Source: Thermomicrobiales bacterium (GTDB taxonomy: Bacteria > Chloroflexota > Chloroflexia > Thermomicrobiales > UBA6265). Taken from it: a stretch of DNA of 10,796 nt. Positions 1-6,845 of this stretch are shown one piece after another. A program made the translations under genes and the position numbers. The stretch lies in NCBI GenBank assembly GCA_025937615.1, contig JAICRA010000019.1, positions 1-10,796 of the forward strand, read 5' to 3'. How positions within the stretch are numbered: position 1 is the stretch's first letter; the number at the start of each line of letters is the position of its first letter. The notes under the pieces are model-generated. The model did no database searches and had not been told where the DNA came from. It worked only from the letters and a program-made list of their open reading frames with translations.

Positions 1-417
1 GCCGAGCACGGTCTCGATCTGATCATCGTCGACTACCTGCAGCTGATGACCGCTCGCCGTAGCGAGAACCGTGTGCAGGAGATCTCCGAGATCTCACGCG
101 GGTTGAAGGGGCTTGCGCGCGAGTTGAATGTACCGGTCGTCGCCCTGTCGCAGCTCTCGCGCGCGGTCGAAAGCCGCTCCGATCATAAGCCGATGCTCTC
201 GGATTTGAGAGAGTCAGGCTCCATTGAGCAGGACGCGGACATCGTCGTCTTCATTTACCGCGAAGATAAGTACGAGGATGACTCCGAGAAGAAGGGTATC
301 GCCGAGATCATCGTCGCCAAGCACCGCAACGGGCCGGTCGGTTCGATCAACCTCCGCTTCTTCGACCGCACGGCTCGATTTGCGGATCTGGAGCTCTACC
401 CCGGACCGGGGATGTAA
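1..417 (+). CDS. dnaB: Replicative DNA helicase DnaB, C-terminal part (5' end outside window)
   Basis: This is the last 138 codons of a replicative helicase, the hexameric ATPase that unwinds DNA at the replication fork. The frame is open from base 1, so the gene starts upstream of the window. Visible motifs of the RecA-like C-terminal domain are a Walker B segment ([10 protein letters not shown]), the sensor-type segment [12 protein letters not shown], the [15 protein letters not shown] block, and the AKHRNGPVG block that carries the inter-subunit arginine finger in this family. The C-terminus ends soon after, as expected for a complete DnaB. No intein or frameshift is visible in the part shown. 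It is followed on the same strand by two genes for primosome or helicase-loading proteins, which supports the assignment. Confidence 0.97.
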   Translation, partial: AEHGLDLIIVDYLQLMTARRSENRVQEISEISRGLKGLARELNVPVVALSQLSRAVESRSDHKPMLSDLRESGSIEQDADIVVFIYREDKYEDDSEKKGIAEIIVAKHRNGPVGSINLRFFDRTARFADLELYPGPGM

Positions 418-519
418 CGTGTGTCCGATGTCCGGAGTTCTTCCCGAAACTCATCTCAGACTCCATGCCATTCGCAGCAACGTGGTAGCACGTCGATCCG
501 GGCCCGGATGGGGGCGACC

Positions 520-1185
520 GTGACACGGCAGTTCAACGGGTTCCTGATACAGACCGACCCGTCGGTCGACATTCCGCGAGCTTTTTTCACTGATGTCTTG
601 CCACAAATCTCAGAGCTGCCCGAGGTCCAGGCAACACTTGCGGTCTTCCGGCTCGCCTCAGAGGCGGGTGGTATCGAGTTTCCCGTTTCGGAGACCACGC
701 TACGCGCCGATCGACCGCTGCGCACTGCGCTGCGTACCAATGGCAGCCCGCGTGAACCGGACGAGCGCATCGCCACCGGGCTCGATCTTGCCACTGGGCG
801 CGGCACCCTGCTCCGCTTCGTCGCCGAGCGGGGTGACGGCCGCGACGTCTGGTACTATGTCAACACCCCCGTCAACCAGGCGCTGGTCGCGGCCATGGCT
901 CGGGGAGCGGTCGCTCCGCCGCGGGCGCTCTGGCGCGAGGGGCAGCCGCCGGTGGTGATCCCCGAGCGGCCCAACGTCTTCCGTCTCTACGAGCAGAACG
1001 TGGGTCCGCTGACGCCGCTCATCGCCGATCATCTCGTGCGGGCGCTCGAGACATGGCCAGTCGAGTGGATCGAAGATGCGGTTGCGGAATCAGTCGCCTA
1101 TAACAAGCGCTCCTGGCGCTACATACAGCGCATCCTGGAAGGCTGGCAGAGCGAGGGACGAGAACCGCGCGAGCGGTACGGGTAG
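520..1185 (+). CDS. DnaD-domain primosome-like protein
   Basis: A 221-residue protein whose C-terminal third resembles the DnaD/DnaB_2 domain. It has a segment beginning NVFRLYEQNVGPLTP, a helix pair, and the terminal block YNKRSWRYIQRILEGWQSEG, which matches the family's 'K-R-S-x-x-Y-I-x-x-I-L-x-x-W' pattern. In Bacillus such proteins help recruit the replicative helicase to DNA. The N-terminal part (about residues 1-110) would be the winged-helix-like portion, but I recognise it only by position. Start choice: GTG at 520 follows a G-rich stretch (GGATGGGGG) at a reasonable distance and gives MTRQFNGF. ATG at 508 adds four residues and is equally legal. GTG at 421 would add a Ser/Gln/Arg-rich stretch unlike the rest and is unlikely. 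The gene sits between dnaB and the loader gene, 21 bases before the latter, so co-transcription is likely. Confidence 0.82.
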   Translation: MTRQFNGFLIQTDPSVDIPRAFFTDVLPQISELPEVQATLAVFRLASEAGGIEFPVSETTLRADRPLRTALRTNGSPREPDERIATGLDLATGRGTLLRFVAERGDGRDVWYYVNTPVNQALVAAMARGAVAPPRALWREGQPPVVIPERPNVFRLYEQNVGPLTPLIADHLVRALETWPVEWIEDAVAESVAYNKRSWRYIQRILEGWQSEGREPRERYG

Positions 1186-1206
1186 GGCGGAGCAACGGAA
1201 GAACGT

Positions 1207-2004
1207 ATGAAACGCATCGGTGACGTCCTCACCTCCCTCTCCATCCCAGTCGGTCCAGCCGGCAGCAACGGCTCGGCCACGGCGACCCCGCCGTGGCGCT
1301 GTCCGGTCTGCAAAGACGCGGGCTGGGTGCGCATGGAGGTCTCGGTTGGCCACCCGAATTTCGGCCGGCTGTTCGAATGCGAATGTAAGGCGACCGAGCA
1401 AGCAGACCGTAGGCACGAACAACTCCGCCGCCTCTCAAATCTCGACGGGTTCACGCGCCACACGTTCGAGGACTTCGAGCCGGTTCCGGGAACAGAAGAG
1501 GCTCTCGACGCCGCCCGGGAGTTTGCCCGCGACCCGGATCCCGAGCATCGCTGGCTCTTTCTGCGCGGCGGCGTCGGCGTCGGCAAGACCCACCTGGCGG
1601 TTGCCACGGCGCTGGAGATCCGGGAGCGTTACGGGAGCGTCTACTTCGCCGTCGTACCAGATCTCCTCGATCACCTCCGCGCCACCTTCGACCCGGCGCG
1701 AGGCGTCGCCTACGACGACCGCTTCAATCAGATTCGCGGCGCTCCCCTGCTCGTGCTCGACGATCTTGGAACCGAGAACACCACTCCCTGGGCACGAGAG
1801 AAGCTCTACCAGATCATCAACCACCGCTACGTCGAGCGGCTGCCGACGATCGTGACTTCCAACCAGAGCCACGACAAGATCGACGAGCGAATCCTCTCCC
1901 GCCTGCTCGACACTCACCTAACGCGCGACATTTACATCGACGCTCCGGATTACCGGCGGCGGGAGCGGTCCGACTACACGCGGGGCCGTAGTCGCTCGCG
2001 CTGA
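1207..2004 (+). CDS. DnaC/DnaI-type helicase loader ATPase with N-terminal Cys cluster
   Basis: A 265-residue AAA+ ATPase of the DnaC/DnaI/IstB-like group. Members of this group load the replicative helicase onto DNA. Walker A is GGVGVGKTH (121-129), Walker B is LLVLDDLG (181-188), sensor 1 is TSNQ (217-220), and R232 in SRLLDT is in the arginine-finger position. The N-terminal region carries C32, C35, H49, C58 and C60 (CPVC ... FECEC), resembling the zinc-binding fold of the helicase-interaction domain of Bacillus DnaI. The tail is very Arg-rich. The ATG at 1207 is preceded by a weak GGAAGA site. IstB-type transposition helpers share the ATPase, but no istA or transposase is present and dnaB lies just upstream, so a replication role is much more likely. 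Compared with DnaI (about 310 residues) the N-terminal domain is short. Confidence 0.9.
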   Translation: MKRIGDVLTSLSIPVGPAGSNGSATATPPWRCPVCKDAGWVRMEVSVGHPNFGRLFECECKATEQADRRHEQLRRLSNLDGFTRHTFEDFEPVPGTEEALDAAREFARDPDPEHRWLFLRGGVGVGKTHLAVATALEIRERYGSVYFAVVPDLLDHLRATFDPARGVAYDDRFNQIRGAPLLVLDDLGTENTTPWAREKLYQIINHRYVERLPTIVTSNQSHDKIDERILSRLLDTHLTRDIYIDAPDYRRRERSDYTRGRSRSR

Positions 2005-2167
2005 TCATTGCGCCGTCCATCACAATCGAGAGTGGGGCATACCGAACGCCGCAGATGCGGAAGCAGTCCTCGTGGCTCGCATCAGACGCGACCTCAGCGA
2101 CGTATCGACGATTGGGCGCGGCGCGGAGTCGGTGTCATCCAGGCGAAAGCCCGCGGCCCATCGTTAG

Positions 2168-3595
2168 TCAAGCGTCAGCCGCGCCATCATGGCGAATCGC
2201 GGCCATCGCGCCGGTAGCCAGAAGCAGGAGCGGTCCACCAAACCCGACCAGGGAGCCGACGAGAGCGAGTGACATCGGGGGACCGAGGCGTGGTGTGAGC
2301 CAGCCGACGACACCGAACCCTGCTGCCCCGGCGAGAGTGACGGCACCCAGCCAGGTTGCGTAGACCCGGCCGCGCATGGCGTCCGGAACCGCCTCGGCCA
2401 GATACGTCTGCATGGCGATGACCGCCCAGGAATCGGTGAAGCCGAGGATGAATAGGCAGGCGAAGAGGACCGGCAGCGGCGGCGTGAGTCCCGCTGGGAC
2501 GAGCATCAGCGGCGCCAGGTAGCCAATTGCCATCAAGAGCATCCGGCCAAGCCGCTTCTCCACCATTCGCGCAACCAGCGCCCCAAGTGCCGTCCCGGCG
2601 GCGAACGTCGCCGTCAGTAGCGAGAAGACCGTGGCGGCGTCATCGCCGAGGCGCAGCGTCTCTTCGACGAAGAGAAGGATGCTAATGACCAGCGCGGCAG
2701 TCACCAGTTGCCAGAGCATCTCGACCGCGGTGATGCCGCGCACGATTGGATTGTCGCGGACGACTCGTAGTCCCTCCGCGATCTCCCGGCGGACTGCCGC
2801 GATGCGGGTGATCGTGTCTTTCCGCTCGACCCGTGGCAACACGAGCCCAAAGATGCAGCCGGCAGAGGCGAGAAAGCAGAGCGACTGCAGACCGAACGCC
2901 AGCCGTGGTCCCGTCACGGCGATAACACCGGCGGCTAGAGCCGGACCGACGATGCGAACGATGCTGGCCGCCAACTGGGAGATCGAGAGCGCCGGCACGA
3001 GCTGGCCTGGCGCCACGACCATGGGCACCGCGGCCAGCTCGGCTGGGCGAGCGAGCGCACTGCCAGTAGCGACAAGCATCGCCAGGACAGCGATCTGCCA
3101 GGCGCTGTTGGTAAAGGGCAGCAGCGCAACGAGCCCAGCACGAGCGAGATCGGCGGCAAGGATGATGCGACGGCGATCGAGGCCATCGGCAAGCATGCCG
3201 GCCATCGGCGCGAGCACCACACGAGGCAGAAGCTGAAGGACGAAGATCAGGCTGAGCAATTCCGCGGAGCCGGTCAGTTCGTAGACGAGCAGCGGCATCG
3301 CCACGAGAGCGATCCCCTCGCCGAGCTGGGAACCAACCTGCGCCAGCCAGAGCCGCCTGAACGCCGGGATGGCGAGAACATCGCCGAACCCAGCGTGCCC
3401 CTTGGAGTCGGCGATCTCCTCTTCACCCGAGCCTGTCGCGATTGTTCTTCTGGCAAGGGCGTTTGGTGCTATGTGAAACCGCTCCCCTGCGATGCGCGGA
3501 TGGTTCGGCCGCAAGAGGCGATTGTCCGTGATCTCGTTGGACTGCGTAAGCGACGTGGAAAGTTCCCCTCGCAGCTGGATCAGCTCAGCTGTCAT
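2168..3595 (-). CDS. MFS exporter (MFS_3 / EntS-like) with long N-terminal extension
   Basis: A 475-residue membrane transporter of the major facilitator superfamily, most like the 12-segment drug or siderophore exporter group (EntS/MFS_3). About twelve hydrophobic segments run from residue 82 to 466. Motif A between segments 2 and 3 is GMLADGLDRRRI (133-144), and the second-half block MRGRVYATW (407-415) is typical of the group. The usual FRRLWLAQ block, normally near the N-terminus, lies at residues 79-86. The protein therefore has roughly 75 extra hydrophilic residues in front. The start at 3595 was chosen because GAGGTGAT, a near-perfect anti-SD match, lies four bases upstream; TTG at 3619 and ATG at 3601 are less well placed. 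The substrate cannot be read from sequence. The gene is divergent from the copper oxidase at 3761, and its 3' end converges on the helicase-loader gene. Confidence 0.88.
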   Translation of the reverse strand: MTAELIQLRGELSTSLTQSNEITDNRLLRPNHPRIAGERFHIAPNALARRTIATGSGEEEIADSKGHAGFGDVLAIPAFRRLWLAQVGSQLGEGIALVAMPLLVYELTGSAELLSLIFVLQLLPRVVLAPMAGMLADGLDRRRIILAADLARAGLVALLPFTNSAWQIAVLAMLVATGSALARPAELAAVPMVVAPGQLVPALSISQLAASIVRIVGPALAAGVIAVTGPRLAFGLQSLCFLASAGCIFGLVLPRVERKDTITRIAAVRREIAEGLRVVRDNPIVRGITAVEMLWQLVTAALVISILLFVEETLRLGDDAATVFSLLTATFAAGTALGALVARMVEKRLGRMLLMAIGYLAPLMLVPAGLTPPLPVLFACLFILGFTDSWAVIAMQTYLAEAVPDAMRGRVYATWLGAVTLAGAAGFGVVGWLTPRLGPPMSLALVGSLVGFGGPLLLLATGAMAAIRHDGAADA

Positions 3596-3599
3596 CGTC

Positions 3600-3607
3600 A
3601 TCACCTC
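3600..3607 (-). promoter_or_regulatory. Strong ribosome binding site that fixes the MFS start
   Basis: On the minus strand this reads GAGGTGAT, nearly the full anti-Shine-Dalgarno complement, four bases before ATG at 3595. It overlaps the alternative ATG at 3601, arguing against that start and against TTG at 3619. It is also direct evidence that the long hydrophilic N-terminus of the transporter is translated. Confidence 0.7.
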
Positions 3608-3632
3608 TCTTCTCGACAAAGGTAAGGTGAAA

Positions 3633-3686
3633 TTGAGGTAAATTCTTCCCTTGTTGAGGTCTACGTCTCTGACTGCCTATTGAGGT
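3633..3686. repeat. Three TTGAGGT direct repeats in the divergent promoter region
   Basis: TTGAGGT occurs at 3633-3639, 3654-3660 and 3680-3686, all in the same orientation, with starts 21 and 26 bases apart (about two and two and a half helical turns). Overlapping them is an inverted repeat GTCTACG (3659-3665) / CGTAGAC (3689-3695). The array lies between the divergent MFS and oxidase genes and starts 38 bases upstream of the MFS ATG. It therefore looks like an operator for a regulator binding in tandem. The regulator is not in the window. Repeats this short could be chance in part, but three in 54 bases is notable. Confidence 0.5.
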
Positions 3687-3713
3687 CCCGTAGACAAGGG
3701 CGTAGAATCGGCG

Positions 3714-3743
3714 TTGGTTCTTCAGAATTCGCCAGTATCTAAT
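3714..3743 (+). promoter_or_regulatory. Possible promoter of the multicopper oxidase gene
   Basis: TTGGTT (3714-3719) and TCTAAT (3738-3743) are separated by 18 bases. This is a plausible but weak -35/-10 pair that would start transcription about 10 bases before the ATG at 3761. No Shine-Dalgarno sequence precedes that ATG, which fits a very short leader. Confidence 0.3.
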
Positions 3744-3815
3744 CGCGATTCGACGGCCTGATGGCTGGGAGCAATATTGTGCCTCGCTCGTCCCTCTTCG
3801 ATCGCGATTTGACGC
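3741..3815. repeat. Imperfect 15-bp direct repeat with palindromic core bracketing the oxidase start
   Basis: ATCGCGATTCGACGG (3742-3756) and ATCGCGATTTGACGC (3801-3815) agree at 13 of 15 positions and are 59 bases apart. The first copy extends to the perfect 10-bp palindrome AATCGCGATT (3741-3750). The copies flank the start codon at 3761, so an operator pair overlapping the start is possible. The same octamer ATCGCGAT recurs in the promoter region at 8790. The second copy is inside coding sequence, so part of the match may be constrained by protein. Confidence 0.4.
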
Positions 3816-5191
3816 GAGCGCCGCTCATGGCTGTCCTCGTCGTGCTCATGCCACTGCTCCTCGCCGGTAGCCTCGCTATGGTCGGTTTCCGCCTGTGGTC
3901 GCCGGTGAACACCACCGCGGCCGGCGCGCCAGAGGTCCGCGAGTTCATGCTGACCGCCGAGGAGATCGACTGGGAGATCATGCCGGGCACGACCATTCGC
4001 GCCTGGGCCTACAACGGTCAGATGCCGGGGCCCGAGATTCGCATCCGCGAGGGCGATCTCGTGCGCATAACCCTGCGCAACGAGCTGCCAGTGGGGACAA
4101 CGATCCATTGGCACGGCGTGAATTTGCCGCCGGAGATGGATGGACCGGTTGGGCTCAATCAGGCCGCCGTCGAACCGGGCCAGGAGTTCGTCTACGAATT
4201 CGTCGCCACCCCGGCCGGCACTCGCTGGTACCACTCCCATGCCGACCCCACGGCCCAGATCGCCCTTGGCCTCTACGGCTCCTTCATCGTCGAGGCCCGG
4301 GAGCCGCGGCAGACCTACGACCGCGACTACACCTACATCCTCAACGAGTGGGATCTGGAACTGACGCCGGATGTTGCCATGGGTACCGAACCCTGGGGGC
4401 CGGGCGACCAGATGCTCCGCGGTGGCGAGTTGGGGACGGATCTGTTTCTGATGAACGGTCACGCCCACGAGAGCATCCCACAGATGAGATTGGCGGAGGG
4501 GGAGCGAGTCCTGATCCGGCTGATAAACGCCGGCAACTTGCCCCATGCCATCCACACCCACGGCCACTCCTTCAAGATCGTCGCCACTGATGGCAACGAC
4601 GTCCCTGAAGGGATGGCACTGGTCAAAGACACAGTGCTGATAGGTCCCGGCGAACGCTACGATCTGGAACTGGATGGAAATAATCCTGGGGTGTGGATGT
4701 TCCACTGTCACATGGAAAACCATGCGGCCAACGGGATGATGTCGCTCATTCAATACGATGGGGCGGTTCCGACGGGTCCCGTCGGCGCGTTTTTCGACCC
4801 CGCTGGCGGGTTGGCACCAGGGGCTGCCGAGCACATCCACGGCCAGCCGGAGCGGTCCGACGCTGCGCCGAGTACGGAACCAGCCGTCGCTGCCCCTTCT
4901 ACTGGTTCAGACCCGCTGCCCCCACCGGGCGGTGATGTGGTCGAGATCGCCCTGGTCGATGACCGCTTTGACCCGCCGGAGTTAACGGTCAAGGCGGGAA
5001 CCACACTGAATTTCATCAACCGCGGAGCGAATTGGCACAGTGTCGCCACCTTTGATGGCAGCTTTGACTCGGGCCGGGTGGATCCAGGAAGCTCGTTCTC
5101 GGTGCGGCTTGACGTTCCCGGCGTGTACGACCTCATCTGCAAACATCATGGCCTGCGGGGGATGGTCGGGCGCATTGTCGTCACGGAGTGA
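3761..5191 (+). CDS. Two-domain multicopper oxidase fused to a C-terminal plastocyanin-like domain
   Basis: A 476-residue exported oxidase. A hydrophobic segment (about 22-46) is a signal peptide or membrane anchor. Cupredoxin domain 1 (about 60-180) carries the trinuclear-site ligands HWH (116-118) and HSH (158-160) but no type-1 Cys. Domain 2 (about 225-335) carries H262, H265, H267, HCH (315-317), H321 and M326. The single type-1 site would therefore be H262/C316/H321/M326 and the trinuclear cluster would sit between domains, the 'type B' two-domain arrangement. A Pro/Ala/Ser-rich linker (345-390) leads to a separate blue-copper domain (392-476) with H426, C460, H463 and M468 in plastocyanin order. 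Such oxidases couple oxidation of phenols, metals or electron carriers to oxygen reduction; the substrate is unknown. It is not a NirK nitrite reductase, because domain 1 lacks the type-1 Cys. There is no Shine-Dalgarno before ATG 3761; the in-frame M23 (3827) has none either and would lose the basic n-region. Confidence 0.93.
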   Translation: MAGSNIVPRSSLFDRDLTRAPLMAVLVVLMPLLLAGSLAMVGFRLWSPVNTTAAGAPEVREFMLTAEEIDWEIMPGTTIRAWAYNGQMPGPEIRIREGDLVRITLRNELPVGTTIHWHGVNLPPEMDGPVGLNQAAVEPGQEFVYEFVATPAGTRWYHSHADPTAQIALGLYGSFIVEAREPRQTYDRDYTYILNEWDLELTPDVAMGTEPWGPGDQMLRGGELGTDLFLMNGHAHESIPQMRLAEGERVLIRLINAGNLPHAIHTHGHSFKIVATDGNDVPEGMALVKDTVLIGPGERYDLELDGNNPGVWMFHCHMENHAANGMMSLIQYDGAVPTGPVGAFFDPAGGLAPGAAEHIHGQPERSDAAPSTEPAVAAPSTGSDPLPPPGGDVVEIALVDDRFDPPELTVKAGTTLNFINRGANWHSVATFDGSFDSGRVDPGSSFSVRLDVPGVYDLICKHHGLRGMVGRIVVTE

Positions 5192-5206
5192 TCCCGCAAT
5201 ACAAGC

Positions 5207-5215
5207 AAAGGAGGT
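5207..5215 (+). other. Orphan Shine-Dalgarno-like sequence
   Basis: AAAGGAGGT lies 16 bases after the oxidase stop but has no ATG, GTG or TTG at usable distance. The next GTG (5239) opens only eleven codons. It may be a relic, chance, or a ribosome-binding standby site in the spacer before the gene at 5322. Confidence 0.35.
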
Positions 5216-5321
5216 AGGCGGCGAGGGGATCTGAAGGCGGTGAACTTCGGACTAGGGTCGACTTGGATTCGATGACGAGATCCCAGCACCGACGGCGAAC
5301 TGACGGACAAGGAGCACGACA

Positions 5322-6614
5322 ATGGATGACACCAGGCAGCGAATAGCGGAGCAGGTTCTCCGGCGCTACCGGTCGGGACAGATGTCCCGGCGCGAAGCAG
5401 TACGGCTTCTTGGCGCGCTCGGTCTAACAACCGCCGGAATAGGAGCCATCGGGCTCGGCGCGATCAACACCGGGTCAACCATCGCCGGATCGGCGGCCAG
5501 CGGAGGGGTGCACGCCGGACATGGCGGCCTCTACGCGGCGCTGCTTCGGCAGGACGCCGGAACACCAGCCGCCGCTGCCACGCCGACGCTTGGCGAGCAA
5601 CCCGATGGGACGCACGTCTGGAAGGTGAAGGTCGCTGGTTTGGATGAGGAGAACCTCATCGACACGCAGTCCTTCTTCCCGAAGGAAATCACCATCAACG
5701 CCGGGGACGCGATCTACTTCGAATTCCCGACGCCGCCAGGTTTCCACACCGTAACGTTTCTGTCCGGCGGGGAAGTGCCGCCCCTCATCATCCCAGACGA
5801 GTCGGCGGAAGCTTCAGAGGCAAGCCCGGCAGCCGGACCGCCGACGTTGATGATCAATCCAGAAGCGGCGTTCCCCTCGGGAAGCGAAACCTATGATGGC
5901 ACTGGTTTCGTCAATTCCGGACTGGACGTCGTCCGTCTGCCCGGCGACCCTCCGTTTGTCCTCACCTTCACGACACCTGGCACCTACGAATACCAATGCA
6001 TTCCCCACGGCGTCGTGATGAAGGCCACCGTTGTCGTCCAGGACGCGGGATCGGAACTCCCGGAGGATCAAGCTGCCATCGACGCCCGGGCCCAGGAGGA
6101 GCGCGCCGCCCTCATCGAAGAAGGGAAAGCGGAGATTGCCGAGTACCAGGAGGCGACAGCGACGACGCGCGACGATGGGAGCACGCTCTGGGAGATTGCC
6201 GCGGGCGCGGGTGAGGGGCAAGCGCGGGTCATGCAGTTCCTCCCCAACACGGTGGAGATCAAAGCCGGCGATACGGTGCGCTGGGTCAACCATTCGAAGA
6301 CCGAGCCGCATACCGTGACGTTCCTCGGTTCCGGTGTTGAGCAGCCGGAGGATATCTCTGTCGAGCCCCAGCCAGGCGGCCCGCCGACGATCATCCAGAA
6401 TCCGATGACGCTCTTTCCGCAGGGGGAGCCGGTTTACAGCGGCGAGGGCTACGTCAATTCAGGGTTCCTCGGTGAGCTCAACGGAGAGCCATTGCCCGGC
6501 GGTCCAGCATTCGAACTGACCTTCGATACCGCCGGGGAGTACCCGTACTACTGCATTCTCCACGCTAGCGGCCCGGAGGGACCCGGGATGGCCGGCACGA
6601 TCACGGTGACGTAG
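5322..6614 (+). CDS. Tat-exported twin cupredoxin (double plastocyanin-like) protein
   Basis: A 430-residue protein with two blue-copper domains. The N-terminus has a basic helix, then SRREAV (22-27) followed by an uncharged hydrophobic run (to about 48), a Tat-type leader. The hydrophilic lead-in ending RRYRSGQMSRREAVRLL is common in Thermomicrobia exported proteins. Domain 1 (about 97-240) has ligands H142, C226, H229 and M233. Domain 2 (about 288-430) has H330, C411, H414 and M423. In both, the first His and the Cys are 81-84 residues apart, much longer than in plastocyanin. The insertion carries a shared pattern: GPPT, NP, FP.G, Y.G.G.VNSG. A charged, probably helical linker (245-280) joins the domains. 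ATG at 5322 is preceded by AAGGAG seven bases away. The gene lies 130 bases behind the oxidase with no terminator seen between them, suggesting an electron-transfer partner. That function is inferred. Confidence 0.9.
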   Translation: MDDTRQRIAEQVLRRYRSGQMSRREAVRLLGALGLTTAGIGAIGLGAINTGSTIAGSAASGGVHAGHGGLYAALLRQDAGTPAAAATPTLGEQPDGTHVWKVKVAGLDEENLIDTQSFFPKEITINAGDAIYFEFPTPPGFHTVTFLSGGEVPPLIIPDESAEASEASPAAGPPTLMINPEAAFPSGSETYDGTGFVNSGLDVVRLPGDPPFVLTFTTPGTYEYQCIPHGVVMKATVVVQDAGSELPEDQAAIDARAQEERAALIEEGKAEIAEYQEATATTRDDGSTLWEIAAGAGEGQARVMQFLPNTVEIKAGDTVRWVNHSKTEPHTVTFLGSGVEQPEDISVEPQPGGPPTIIQNPMTLFPQGEPVYSGEGYVNSGFLGELNGEPLPGGPAFELTFDTAGEYPYYCILHASGPEGPGMAGTITVT

Positions 6615-6638
6615 CGGGGACCCGGGTCCAGTGCTCAA

Positions 6639-6669
6639 ACCCTTCCCCGAAGCACTTTGGGGGAAGGGT
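6639..6669 (+). terminator. Perfect 10-bp hairpin after the twin cupredoxin gene
   Basis: ACCCTTCCCC (6639-6648) pairs exactly with GGGGAAGGGT (6660-6669) around an 11-base loop. It lies 25 bases after the stop codon. There is no T-tract behind it, so it is either a weak terminator or an mRNA-stabilising 3' structure. Confidence 0.5.
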
Positions 6670-6738
6670 CGAGCTTGCCAATCGCAGGGTAATGCCGTGA
6701 AACCTATGCCATGGTTCCGGCGTCATGCAGAAGAGAAA

Positions 6739-6756
6739 TCCGGCGCACTCGCCGGA
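6739..6756 (+). other. Short perfect hairpin upstream of the C39-like gene
   Basis: TCCGGCG (6739-6745) pairs with CGCCGGA (6750-6756) around a CACT loop, in the 231-base spacer before the gene at 6846. If the transcript starts upstream it would sit in the 5' leader. No known riboswitch was recognised. The rest of the spacer shows only a weak TATGCT (6782-6787) as a possible -10. Confidence 0.3.
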
Positions 6757-6845
6757 CGCCGGGCGCGAAGCGGCCGCAGGGTATGCTTGGCGCTGCGCTC
6801 GCGGTCTGTTTGCCGCAATGATCCCCAACCTCGCGGAGGAAACTC

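Noticed and set aside
480..493. Inverted repeat ACGTG-GTAG-CACGT before the DnaD-domain gene
   Set aside because: Only five pairs, no T-tract and no promoter nearby; too short to call an operator or terminator.
421..519. N-terminal extension of the DnaD-domain protein from GTG 421
   Set aside because: It would add 33 residues rich in Ser, Arg and Gln unlike the rest, with no ribosome binding site; later starts at 508 or 520 fit better.
1207..2004. IstB-type transposition ATPase
   Set aside because: No istA, terminal repeats or target duplications are seen, and the gene directly follows dnaB and a DnaD-domain gene.
2008..2363. Plus-strand frames between the helicase loader and the MFS gene
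   Set aside because: They run into the antisense of the MFS gene, have Arg/Ser/Pro-rich shadow composition and no ribosome binding site. The 163-base spacer 2005-2167 shows nothing else I can support.
3722..4840. Long minus-strand frame of 372 codons
   Set aside because: It lies wholly opposite the multicopper oxidase, has no recognisable motifs, and is the sort of antisense frame expected in GC-rich DNA.
3761..5191. Copper nitrite reductase (NirK) identity for the oxidase
   Set aside because: NirK keeps its type-1 site in domain 1; here domain 1 lacks the Cys and domain 2 has it, with HWH/HSH/HCH trinuclear ligands.
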